NCBI GenBank assembly: GCA_964618855.1
Contig: CAZUCD010000016.1
Coordinates: forward strand, 1-36,064
DNA: 36,064 nt
From: CAZUCD01 sp964618855
Lineage (GTDB): Bacteria; Sumerlaeota; Sumerlaeia; SLMS01; JANRJK01
Direction: 5' to 3'
The notes under the pieces are model-generated. The model saw only the letters and a list, made by a program, of their open reading frames with translations. It did no database searches and was not told where the DNA came from. Each line of letters starts with the position of its first letter. The stretch's first letter is position 1. This document shows, piece by piece, positions 22,767-31,465 of this stretch. A program made the position numbers and the translations under genes.

Positions 22767-25700
22767 ATGGACAAGCTCTCCCAGTTCTGCGTAAACCGCC
22801 CCATCACGACGATCATGACGTTCATCATGGTCCTCGTGCTCGGGGCGGTTTCGTACTTCCAGCTCCCCGTCCAGCTCCTACCCGACATCACCCTCCCGAC
22901 AATCGGCGTCTTCGCCCAGCGCGAGGCCTCGCCGGAGGACAACGTCGAGAAGATTTCCCGCCCCATCGAGAACCTGATCGCGGAACTCCCCCGCGTGAAG
23001 ACGATTCGTTCCTGGACGAGGGGGGACCGCATCTGGATCCAGGCCGAGTTCGACTTCGGCACGGACATGCGGCTCACCAACATCGACCTCAATGACCGCC
23101 TGGCGAAGTTCAGGACCGACCTGAACGACCGCCGGGCCTTCATAACGGCATTCCCGTTCTCGACCGACAACTTCCAGGCGAGCTACATGTTCCTCTCGGT
23201 CCTCGGGGAGGGCGACGCCGGGACCCTGTTCGACACGGCGCAGGAGCGCGTCGTCGAGCAGCTCTCTGCGCTCGACGGCGTCGCGAAGGTTGATGTCCAG
23301 GGCAGCACCGCCGACGCCGCGGAAGTCGAGATCGACGCCAACCTCCTCGGGCAGTACGGGCTCAACTTTGGGGAGGTGCTCTCGCGCATCTCCAGTGCCG
23401 CCGCGGACGACACCTACCTCGGCCGCCTGCGCGTTCCAGGCGAAACACACTTCGTCCGGCTGAACGACCGGGTCCGAAACGTGAACGACCTCGCGGGCGT
23501 TTTCGTGGACAACCAGGGGCTCGTTACGCTGGCGGACATCTCGACCATTTACGTGGGCAAGGCCCTCGAATCCTCCGTGTTCAGGACGATGGGCAAGACA
23601 GCCATCGGGATCGAGCTCGAGCGGGAGAACGGCGTGAACATGATCTCGCTCGCCAGGAAGACGCGGGCGAGGATCGCCGAGATCAACAAGACGCTACCGC
23701 CAGGGGTGACGCTCGTCATCAACGAGGACCTCGCCAAGTACGTCGAGGACGCCCTTGCCGGAGTGACCGAGGCCGCCTTCTACGGCGCCCTCCTCTCCCT
23801 CGTGGTCCCGCTCGTGTTCTTCCGGAGCCTGAAGTTGTCGCTGATCGTTTTCCTCGCGGTGCCGATCTGCCTGGTCGCGGTATTCAACCTGTTCCTGGCG
23901 ACTGGGATGTCGCTCAACATCTTCAGCATCGTCGGGCTCGCGCTGGGCGTTGGGATGGTCGTGGACAACTCGATCGTCGTCTGCGAGAATTGCTTCCGTC
24001 TGGCCTCCTCGGGGCGAGTCTCCCCGCATGACGCGGCCGTCAAGGGTGCGGGCCAGGTGGCGATGGCGCTCTTCGCCTCCACCGCGACCACGGGAATCGT
24101 GTTCGTGCCGATCCTGTTCCTCGAGGGAGAGTTCCGGCTCTTCGTGAAGGAGCCAACGCTGGCCCTCATCTTCCCACTTTTCCTCTCGTACTTCGTCGCG
24201 ACCACGCTGTGCCCGGTGCTCGTGTATGCGGCAATCCGGACCGGCGGGGGCGTGAACCTCCACAAGGGCTCCGCGCGCGTGCAGGAGTTCTACCGCCTGA
24301 TCCTCAAGTGGGCGATCCGCCACCGCGGCAAGGTCATCCTGATCCTCGGGGCGGTGATGGTCTTCACGGTCTTCCAGAGTTTCATGGAGATCTCGCAGGA
24401 AACCACGCGCCAGGGGGACGAGGGCGACTTCGTCCGCGTGTACCTCGTGGCGCCGCGCGGGACTCCACTGGCGGAGCTGAATCGCTCCGTCAGCGTCATC
24501 GAGTCCCGCATCGCCGCCATGCAGGACGTGGAGAAGTTCTCGGTGGCCTTCAACACCTCCGAGGGTGGCCGGTTCAACATCATCCTCAAGGAGCTGAAGG
24601 ATCGCCCCAGCAAGCGCAGTTCCATCCAGATACGAAAGACCATTGTCGAGGAGCTCGGCAATCCCCCGCTCGGCGAGCTGAGCCTCGAGAGGAACGACCT
24701 GCCGGTCGTCGCCGCGCGACTCTCGAGCGGCGAGCGCGGTACCCTGGAACTTCGCGGGTTCGACAACAGCGTCGTCACGCCGTATGCGGCCCGTCTCATC
24801 GAGGTGCTGAGGTCGCATCCCGACATCACCAATGCAAAGGTCGAGGAGGAGCGGACGGACCCGCAGATGCTGGTCCAGCTCGACCGCGAGCGCGCGCGAC
24901 TCTTCGGGGTGAACGCGCGCACGCTCAGCGAGTACATCTCGTCGACGAGGTCCTCCGGGATACTGTCCCAGGTGCGGCTCGTGGACGGCGAGAAGCGGCT
25001 CGACGTTTCCATCACGCTAAAGGACTTCGGCGGCTCCACCACGAGCGAGGCCAAGGCCCTTCCCGTGTTCACGGAGACATCGGGAATCGCACCTCTCGGG
25101 GACCTGACCTCCTTCCGCGCCAGCCGCACGGGATCGCGCATCAGCCGCACGAACCGCCAGAGCAGCGCGGAGGTCTCCTACTTCCTGCGGCCCGGGGCCG
25201 ACAGGGTGAAGGTCGCCGACGATGTGAAGAAGATCCTTCGCACCATGCCGAACCCGGCCGGCGTCGCGGGGGAGGTCACTGGCGACGCAAAGAAGATCGA
25301 GGAGCGCGAGCAGAACACAATCTTCATGGTCCTCTCCGGTTTCATCCTCGTCTACATGGTGATGGCAGCGGTCTTCGAGAGCTTCTGGGTGCCATTCGTG
25401 ATCGGCCTGATGGTGGCCCTCGTCCCGCTGGGCACGAAGGCGGCGCTCTCCTTTGCGGGACTGCCGCTCGATGACCTCGCGGTGTTCGGGTTCGTGCTGC
25501 TGATCGGCCTGGTCGTCAACAGCGGCATTGTCATGATGGACCGCGCGCTCGAGCTGATGCGCGACTCGGGGCAGGGTCGCGTCCGGGCCGTCTTCGCCGC
25601 CGCGGATACACGTCTTCGCCCGATCCTGATGACCTACCTGACCACCGTGCTCGGTCTGCTCCCCATGGCGATCCTCGGGGATGAAACGAGCCAATGGCGG

Positions 25701-27212
25701 CCCGTCGCAGTCACGATCATCGGTGGGCTCACGAGCTCGACCCTGATCACGCTGTTCGCCCTGCCCTCATTCTTCCTTATGGGGGATGACTTCGTCCGCT
25801 GGGCGAAGCCCCCGTTCCTTTGGGCATTGGCGAAGGCATTCCTCGGGCTGGAGTGGCTGTTCAACGCCATCGTCCATGGGATGGGTGCGCTCCTGGCCTT
25901 CTGGACGTGGAGGCCGCTGACTTGGCCGGGACGTGTTTGGCGCACCGCGAAGTTGGCTGCGCGCTTCCTTTTCGTGACGGCGCCCCGCGGGGTGTGGCGC
26001 CTTGCCAGATTCGTTGCTGTCAAGTCATGGCGGTCCATGTGTGCCGTCTTCGGCGACTTCGCAACGCTGGCGAGGCTGGCGTTCGCTCCCGGAAGACCGC
26101 CTTTGGAACCCAACGCTCCCCCACTGAGCGTGCTCCTGGTCGAGTCCAAGTCGCAGGAGGCACCGGCGCCGATTCGCTTCGAGAACATCCAGGTCTTCTA
26201 TGAGCGCGACGCGAGCGGTTGGAAGCGCTACATTCCACAAAGGGGATACGCGCTCGGTCGCCGTCCGCCGGAGGGCCTCCATGCCCTGCGCGGCGTGTCC
26301 GGCGAGATCGGCGTCGGCCTGTACGGGCTTCTCGGCCCCAATGGCGCCGGCAAGACGACGCTCCTGCGCTGCATCGCCGGGCTGCTCGAGCCGACGCGCG
26401 GCACCATCCGCCTCTTCGGCGCCGCCCACCGGGACTCCGCGGCCCGGCTGGCTCCCCTCATTGGCTACCTGCCCCAGAACCACGGCCACTACGAGTCGAT
26501 GACTCTGTACCAGTACCTGGAGCACTTTGCGACGCTGACCTCACTGACTGTCGCGCGCGCCCGCTCGATCCCCTCTCGCAAGGACCCGCAGATCACGGAG
26601 CGGCTCGGGCGGCTGGTGGCGCTCGACACGCCGGCCGCGCGGCACCTTGCGATCAGCCGCGCCATCGAGGAGGTGAACCTGGCCGAGTTCGCCCACGAGT
26701 GCATTTCCGGCTTCTCGGGGGGCATGAAGCAGCGAGCGGGCATAGCACGCGTGCTCCTGCAGGCGCCGCCCATTCTCATCGTGGACGAGCCAACCGCGGG
26801 CCTCGACCCCGTGGAGCGAGTCAAGGTCCGCCTGCTCCTCTCCCAGATGGCCTCGGAGCGGACGATCATCTTCTCGACTCACATCGTCGAGGACTTGGAA
26901 CAAACATGCAATGCGATCGGCATCATGCTCCAGGGGCGGCTCGTGTACAGCGGCCCGCCGGAGAGTCTCCGCGCGCGGCTCGAGGGCCGGGTGTGCGAGA
27001 TCATGGGCGCGCGGGACGAGGCTGCCGATGCGGCCCGGACGGCGGCGGAGCGCGCCGGTGCGCGGGTCCTTTTCCAGGTCGCGCGCGGCGGGAGCGAGGG
27101 CGTGCGCCTGCTCCTGCCCGAGGGCGTCCGGATCGAGCAGGCCAAGCCTGTCCTGCCCACGCTCGAGGACGCGCTGCTTGCCACCCTTGGGGAGCATCGC
27201 GGGCTCGCGTAG
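22767..27212 (+). CDS. RND-type permease fused to an ABC ATPase domain
   Basis: A single 1481-residue reading frame. Residues 1-1005 form an RND permease: TM1 at about 12-30, porter domain 40-330, TM2-6 at 335-490, TM7 at 521-539, second porter domain 540-850 and TM8-12 at 852-1003. TM4 has GMVVDNSIVV with D400, the proton-relay acidic position; TM10 has GLVVNSGIVMMD. Residues 1006-1135 are an amphipathic and partly hydrophobic linker. Residues 1136-1400 are an ABC nucleotide-binding domain: Walker A GPNGAGKT (1190-1197), Q1237, signature SGGMK (1317-1321), Walker B ILIVDE (D1340, E1341), D-loop GLD and H1372. A tail of 80 residues follows. The NBD resembles the ABC-2/CcmA exporter class, but no ABC permease part exists here. 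No adaptor or outer-membrane channel gene is adjacent. Substrate and energy coupling are unknown. Confidence 0.93.
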   Translation: MDKLSQFCVNRPITTIMTFIMVLVLGAVSYFQLPVQLLPDITLPTIGVFAQREASPEDNVEKISRPIENLIAELPRVKTIRSWTRGDRIWIQAEFDFGTDMRLTNIDLNDRLAKFRTDLNDRRAFITAFPFSTDNFQASYMFLSVLGEGDAGTLFDTAQERVVEQLSALDGVAKVDVQGSTADAAEVEIDANLLGQYGLNFGEVLSRISSAAADDTYLGRLRVPGETHFVRLNDRVRNVNDLAGVFVDNQGLVTLADISTIYVGKALESSVFRTMGKTAIGIELERENGVNMISLARKTRARIAEINKTLPPGVTLVINEDLAKYVEDALAGVTEAAFYGALLSLVVPLVFFRSLKLSLIVFLAVPICLVAVFNLFLATGMSLNIFSIVGLALGVGMVVDNSIVVCENCFRLASSGRVSPHDAAVKGAGQVAMALFASTATTGIVFVPILFLEGEFRLFVKEPTLALIFPLFLSYFVATTLCPVLVYAAIRTGGGVNLHKGSARVQEFYRLILKWAIRHRGKVILILGAVMVFTVFQSFMEISQETTRQGDEGDFVRVYLVAPRGTPLAELNRSVSVIESRIAAMQDVEKFSVAFNTSEGGRFNIILKELKDRPSKRSSIQIRKTIVEELGNPPLGELSLERNDLPVVAARLSSGERGTLELRGFDNSVVTPYAARLIEVLRSHPDITNAKVEEERTDPQMLVQLDRERARLFGVNARTLSEYISSTRSSGILSQVRLVDGEKRLDVSITLKDFGGSTTSEAKALPVFTETSGIAPLGDLTSFRASRTGSRISRTNRQSSAEVSYFLRPGADRVKVADDVKKILRTMPNPAGVAGEVTGDAKKIEEREQNTIFMVLSGFILVYMVMAAVFESFWVPFVIGLMVALVPLGTKAALSFAGLPLDDLAVFGFVLLIGLVVNSGIVMMDRALELMRDSGQGRVRAVFAAADTRLRPILMTYLTTVLGLLPMAILGDETSQWRPVAVTIIGGLTSSTLITLFALPSFFLMGDDFVRWAKPPFLWALAKAFLGLEWLFNAIVHGMGALLAFWTWRPLTWPGRVWRTAKLAARFLFVTAPRGVWRLARFVAVKSWRSMCAVFGDFATLARLAFAPGRPPLEPNAPPLSVLLVESKSQEAPAPIRFENIQVFYERDASGWKRYIPQRGYALGRRPPEGLHALRGVSGEIGVGLYGLLGPNGAGKTTLLRCIAGLLEPTRGTIRLFGAAHRDSAARLAPLIGYLPQNHGHYESMTLYQYLEHFATLTSLTVARARSIPSRKDPQITERLGRLVALDTPAARHLAISRAIEEVNLAEFAHECISGFSGGMKQRAGIARVLLQAPPILIVDEPTAGLDPVERVKVRLLLSQMASERTIIFSTHIVEDLEQTCNAIGIMLQGRLVYSGPPESLRARLEGRVCEIMGARDEAADAARTAAERAGARVLFQVARGGSEGVRLLLPEGVRIEQAKPVLPTLEDALLATLGEHRGLA

Positions 27213-27224
27213 AATCAACGGTCC

Positions 27225-27887
27225 CTAGAGCAGTTCGCACTCCATCACATAGAAGATTTCGCACGAACCGTCGCCCGAGTCCGTCCGGCTCCGCGACGAG
27301 TTCCACGTGTATCCTCCATCACCCTCGATCCGGACGAGGTAGCCCTTCAGGTGGACCGCGTTCCCGGGCCGGATCGCAAGGAGCAAGTCGGCCACGTCCG
27401 GGTCGTCTGCGTTTGGAATGATGTGGGTGTTCGCCGAGTGCCGACTCACTTCAATGGGTGACATTCGGACGTCCTCGTATCGCATTTGAAATCTGTACCA
27501 GCGGTCGGCCTGGGACCAACGGATTTTGGTGTGAACATCCGGGTCGGCCACCGGTCCCCAGGCGAGCGCCAGGTCCACGGGCGCGAGGACGGCGCCCCTG
27601 TCGTACCGGTAGCGCTCCCGCGCGAGCACGAGCGCGGTGACCTCATACTCGTCCGTGGCGGTGATGGTGTAACCCTCCGGGGCGGGGAGGGAAAGCGGCT
27701 CATCAAGCTTGGTCTGCTCCGGGGCGGGGAACTCCATGCCCGCCGCATGGCGCCAACGAAGCGCGGCCCGCCAGGTTCCGAGCATCCACCCCAGCGCAAT
27801 GATGCAAAGGCTCGCGAGCGCGTAGTTCCTCGGTGTGGCCAGTTCGGCCAGCCAACTCGGGGGATGCTCGTCGCGGACACGTCGCAT
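27225..27887 (-). CDS. Conserved hypothetical protein with one membrane span
   Basis: A 220-residue protein of unknown function. A short cytoplasmic N-terminus leads to a single span at about residues 22-39 (ALASLCIIALGWMLGTW), then an exposed domain. The C-terminal stretch NTHIIPNADDPDVADLLL, followed by HLKGYLVRIEG and WNSSRSRTDSGDGSCEIFYV, matches a pattern I recall from conserved hypothetical proteins of several proteobacteria; I cannot name a Pfam family. There is no visible Shine-Dalgarno sequence before the ATG at 27887. The gene converges on the RND-ABC fusion, with 12 bases between the stops, and is divergent from the adenosine deaminase, so it is not part of an operon with either. 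Confidence 0.72.
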   Translation of the reverse strand: MRRVRDEHPPSWLAELATPRNYALASLCIIALGWMLGTWRAALRWRHAAGMEFPAPEQTKLDEPLSLPAPEGYTITATDEYEVTALVLARERYRYDRGAVLAPVDLALAWGPVADPDVHTKIRWSQADRWYRFQMRYEDVRMSPIEVSRHSANTHIIPNADDPDVADLLLAIRPGNAVHLKGYLVRIEGDGGYTWNSSRSRTDSGDGSCEIFYVMECELL

Positions 27888-28078
27888 GGGAGGGACCGGT
27901 GGTGATACTGCGAGAGCTGGAGACTATTCAAACGAGACAACTTGCGATTCCGCAAGGGTTCCCGAGACCCGCCTCCGACGCGGGCGAACAGCCTTGACCG
28001 GACCCCATGCCGACCCCTAGAAAGCCATATTGGTGCAACGGACGAATGCCCTGCCAGAAAAGGTTCGAAGCGCTCCAC

Positions 28079-29197
28079 ATGCCGCAGCAGCAACTGACGA
28101 AGGAACTGATCCGCCAACTCCCGAAGTGCGACCTCCATTGCCACCTCGATGGATCGCTCCGCGTGGAGACAATTCTCGAACTCGCTGGCAAGCAGGGAGT
28201 CCGCCTTCCCTCCCACGACGAACCCACGCTGCGGCGCATGCTTGTCCAGGACAACGCGAAGGACCTCGTCGAGTATCTCAAGGCCTTTGACATCACCCTG
28301 TCCGTGATGCAGGACCCGGAGTCCCTGAGGCGCATTGCGTTCGAGTTGGTGGAGGATTGCGCCCGCGAGAATGTCGTCTACCTCGAGGTGCGGTTCGCAC
28401 CGATACTGCACCAGCAAAAGGGGATGCGCCTGACCGCCATCGTCGATGCGGTCCTCGAGGGCCTCCGCGCGGGCGAGGAGCAGTATGGCGTCAAGACAGG
28501 GCTCATCATCTGCGCCATGCGCATGAGCGACCCGAAGTACTCGATGCTGATGGCCGAGCTCTGTGTGATGTACAAGAACCGCGGCGTGGTCTCGTTCGAC
28601 CTGGCTGGGGCCGAGGCCGGCAACCCGGCCGCAGACCACCGCGAGGCGTTCCAACTCGTCCTTCGCAACAACGTGAACATCACGATCCACGCGGGGGAGG
28701 CGTACGGCCCCGAGTCGATCGCCCAGGCCGTGCACGAGTGCGGCGCCCACCGGCTGGGCCATGCGGTGCGCCTCAAGGAGAACGGCGACCTGCTGAACTA
28801 CTGCTGCGACCACCGCATCCCCCTCGAGATTTGCCTCACCTCAAACGTGCAGACTGGAGCCGCGAAGGAAATCAGGTTCCATCCCCTGCGCATGTACTAC
28901 GACTACGGGCTGCGCGTCTGCGTCTGCACGGACAACCGGCTCGTGTCGGGCACCACGGTGACCGACGAACTCTACCTGGCCCACACGGAACTCGGGTTCA
29001 CGCTCGAGGAGATCAAGGACCTGATCGTCTACGGCATCAAGAGTTCGTTCCTGCACCACAAGCCGAAGGTCGAGCTGCTGCACGGCGTCCTGGCCGACCT
29101 GAAGAAGATTTCGCTGAGCCCTGGGGTTCCGCCGACGGGCGCCGCCGTCGCGGACATCCCCACCGAGACCTTCACCAAGTCGCACGCGACCGTCTAG
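28079..29197 (+). CDS. add: Adenosine deaminase family protein
   Basis: A 372-residue metal-dependent hydrolase of the adenosine/AMP deaminase family, expected to convert adenosine to inosine and ammonia. Zinc ligands and active-site residues are in CDLHCHLDGS (HxH near the N-terminus), ITIHAGE (His and catalytic Glu), HRLGHAVRL and VCTDNRLVSG, where the second Asp of the eukaryotic TDDP motif is Asn, as is common in bacterial forms. LTSNVQTGA is also typical. The start is set at ATG 28079 by homology; in-frame ATGs at 28007 and 28046 would add up to 24 residues without support. The GGDEF/HD-GYP gene follows after 21 bases, so they may share a transcript. Exact substrate could differ (for example N6-substituted or modified adenosines). 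Confidence 0.9.
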   Translation: MPQQQLTKELIRQLPKCDLHCHLDGSLRVETILELAGKQGVRLPSHDEPTLRRMLVQDNAKDLVEYLKAFDITLSVMQDPESLRRIAFELVEDCARENVVYLEVRFAPILHQQKGMRLTAIVDAVLEGLRAGEEQYGVKTGLIICAMRMSDPKYSMLMAELCVMYKNRGVVSFDLAGAEAGNPAADHREAFQLVLRNNVNITIHAGEAYGPESIAQAVHECGAHRLGHAVRLKENGDLLNYCCDHRIPLEICLTSNVQTGAAKEIRFHPLRMYYDYGLRVCVCTDNRLVSGTTVTDELYLAHTELGFTLEEIKDLIVYGIKSSFLHHKPKVELLHGVLADLKKISLSPGVPPTGAAVADIPTETFTKSHATV

Positions 29198-29218
29198 GTC
29201 GCGTCCAGCCCCGAGGCG

Positions 29219-31459
29219 ATGAGCGCCCGTCCCCTGCCTGACCTCCTGCCCGAGCGCGTCGCGCGCCGGGAACGGGTGCTCAGTTCCAGGGACTATTCCT
29301 CGCTCCTTCGCAACCTCACGACGTCCGTGGAGGGCATCGTCGGGCAGCCGGTCGCCTCCAGCGTCCTGCTGTTGATCCATCCGCTCAGCCCGGATGTTCG
29401 CCTGAACGTGGAGCGGCGCGGCAAGCTGCTGTTCCATGCTGCCCCCTCGGGGCGCCGCTCCTGCATCGAGGAGTACATGATCGCGCAGGAGCGACCGGAG
29501 ATCGTCTCGGGTGGCGTCGGCGAATGGCTCTCCGAACGCCGGATCGAACCACCGCCCCAAGTGCCGGCAGCGATGGCGTGCATGCCCCTGCGCGAGGAGG
29601 GCCGAGCCGCCGCCGCGGTGGTCTTCTCGTTCGCGGATTCGCTCAACGCGTGCGAACCCGCGCTCATCCCGGAGCTGGAGGACGTCCAGGGCGCGGTCGA
29701 GCTCGTGCTCTCGGCGTGCAGGGAGCTCGAGATGCTACGCCTCATGAAGGACAACATGCAGGAGATTTTCGAGGCGGCAACGCTGCTCGAGGGTGGCGAG
29801 GATGCCCGCGTGGTGGGCCGGTCCGCATGCACGATCCTTTGCGAGCGGCTTGGATTCGACCGCGCGCTTCTGATGGGGTACAACGCAGGCACCTCGGACC
29901 TCTCCACGATCGGACTGCACGGCTGCCCGGGCTCCGCGATGAACCTGAGGACGTCGATCGCGGATTCCGAGTCGCTGCTTGCGCAGGTTTTCCGTGAGGC
30001 CGGGGTCCGGTGGGTGCCGTCGCTGGCCGCGGGCCCACTCTCCGGACTGGCTGGTTCCCCAAAGTCGTGCCACCACGCGGTCGCGCTGCCGCTCCTCGTG
30101 GACGGGCGAGCCCTCGGAGTCCTCTACGGTGACCACCTGACCAACCGCGCGCAGGTGTCCCCGTCCCGCCTCGTCAGCCTCCAGCTCTTCGCGAACAACG
30201 TCGCCTCGCGTTTGGAGTCGGCCCGCCTCCTCGCCGAGGTGGGACGCCTCGCCGAGCAGGACGGACTGACCGGCCTGCCGAACCGGCGTGCCCTCGACTC
30301 GCTGCTTCGCCGCGAGGTCGCCCGGGCCCAGCGCCATCAGACGCCGCTGTCGCTCCTCATGATTGACATCGACCGGTTCAAGGAACTCAACGACATGTGC
30401 GGGCACCTCGCCGGTGACGATGTCCTGCGCGAGACGGCCAAGCTTCTGCAGCGTTGCGTCCGCGAGATGGACTTCGTCGCGCGGTTCGGTGGCGATGAAT
30501 TCGTCATCGTCATGCCGAACACCGACGCCGCATCCGCGCACATCATCAGCGAACGCATCCTCCACGCTGTCCACGAGGCCGGCCCCGAGCTCAACCACGA
30601 CCGGTGGGGATACAAGCTGTCGCTCGGGCTGCGCAGCGCCCAGCCCCACGAGACGGACATCCTCCTTCAGAGCGCCGACACCGCGCTCTACAAGCACAAG
30701 GAGGCCCAGACCCGCCGTGCCCTGCTCGACGTGCTCAGCACTACTAACGAGGACGAGCTCCAGCACTGGAACCACTACCTTGGCAAGTTGATGCGGGTGC
30801 TCATCGAGAAGGAGCCGCATTCCTTCGAGCACGCGCGCCGCGTGTCCTCGGGATGCCTTGCGGTGGCGCGCTCCCTCCACTTGCGGCAAGACGAGATCGA
30901 GTCCCTGCATCTGGCAGCCATGCTGCACGACGTCGGCAAGATATCGATCCCGGGTGTGATCCTCCAACGGCCGGGCCCCCTGACGCCGCAGGAGCACCGC
31001 ATAGTCCAGGCCCACACCCGCATCGGGGATGACCTGCTCAGGGAGGTCAGCTACCTCGGCGAGGTCTGCGAGATAGTGCGCTCGCACCACGAACGCTACG
31101 ACGGATCGAAGACCGGCGACTACCCGGCGTATCCGGGGGAGCTGTCCGGCGACGACATACCCATCGGCGCGCGCATCCTCAAGGTGGTCGACGCCTACGA
31201 CGCCATGACCAGCGGCAGGGCCTATCGCGAGAAGATGAGCCACGGCGAGGCACTGGCGGAACTCCAAGCCGAGTCGGGCAGGATGTTCGACCCCGAGGTG
31301 GTGCGCGTCTTCGTCTCATGGATGAAGTCGCACGTCCCGGCTGCCCGCAGCGAGAGCGGGGAGGTCCGCAGGTTCGACGGAATCGCGCAGCTCGACTTCA
31401 CGCCACTCCCGATACGGGACGGGTCCGCAACATCTCCAAGGGGTGACGCGACGCCGTAG
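29219..31459 (+). CDS. GAF-GGDEF-HD-GYP cyclic-di-GMP signalling protein
   Basis: A 746-residue cytoplasmic protein with two N-terminal sensor regions that look like GAF domains (about 25-170 and 180-335), a diguanylate cyclase domain (345-500) and an HD-GYP phosphodiesterase domain (525-705). The cyclase active site FGGDEF (423-428) is intact, with an RxxD inhibitory site (R415-D418) five residues upstream. The HD pair is H570-D571 in LHDVGKISIPG, and HHERYDG is at 623-629. The GYP motif itself is altered to GDYP and displaced by a few residues (SKTGDYPAYPGEL). Synthesis and breakdown of the same messenger may therefore sit in one chain. It has no membrane span, so it should sense cytosolic signals. 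Confidence 0.92.
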   Translation: MSARPLPDLLPERVARRERVLSSRDYSSLLRNLTTSVEGIVGQPVASSVLLLIHPLSPDVRLNVERRGKLLFHAAPSGRRSCIEEYMIAQERPEIVSGGVGEWLSERRIEPPPQVPAAMACMPLREEGRAAAAVVFSFADSLNACEPALIPELEDVQGAVELVLSACRELEMLRLMKDNMQEIFEAATLLEGGEDARVVGRSACTILCERLGFDRALLMGYNAGTSDLSTIGLHGCPGSAMNLRTSIADSESLLAQVFREAGVRWVPSLAAGPLSGLAGSPKSCHHAVALPLLVDGRALGVLYGDHLTNRAQVSPSRLVSLQLFANNVASRLESARLLAEVGRLAEQDGLTGLPNRRALDSLLRREVARAQRHQTPLSLLMIDIDRFKELNDMCGHLAGDDVLRETAKLLQRCVREMDFVARFGGDEFVIVMPNTDAASAHIISERILHAVHEAGPELNHDRWGYKLSLGLRSAQPHETDILLQSADTALYKHKEAQTRRALLDVLSTTNEDELQHWNHYLGKLMRVLIEKEPHSFEHARRVSSGCLAVARSLHLRQDEIESLHLAAMLHDVGKISIPGVILQRPGPLTPQEHRIVQAHTRIGDDLLREVSYLGEVCEIVRSHHERYDGSKTGDYPAYPGELSGDDIPIGARILKVVDAYDAMTSGRAYREKMSHGEALAELQAESGRMFDPEVVRVFVSWMKSHVPAARSESGEVRRFDGIAQLDFTPLPIRDGSATSPRGDATP

Positions 31460-31465
31460 GGTCCG

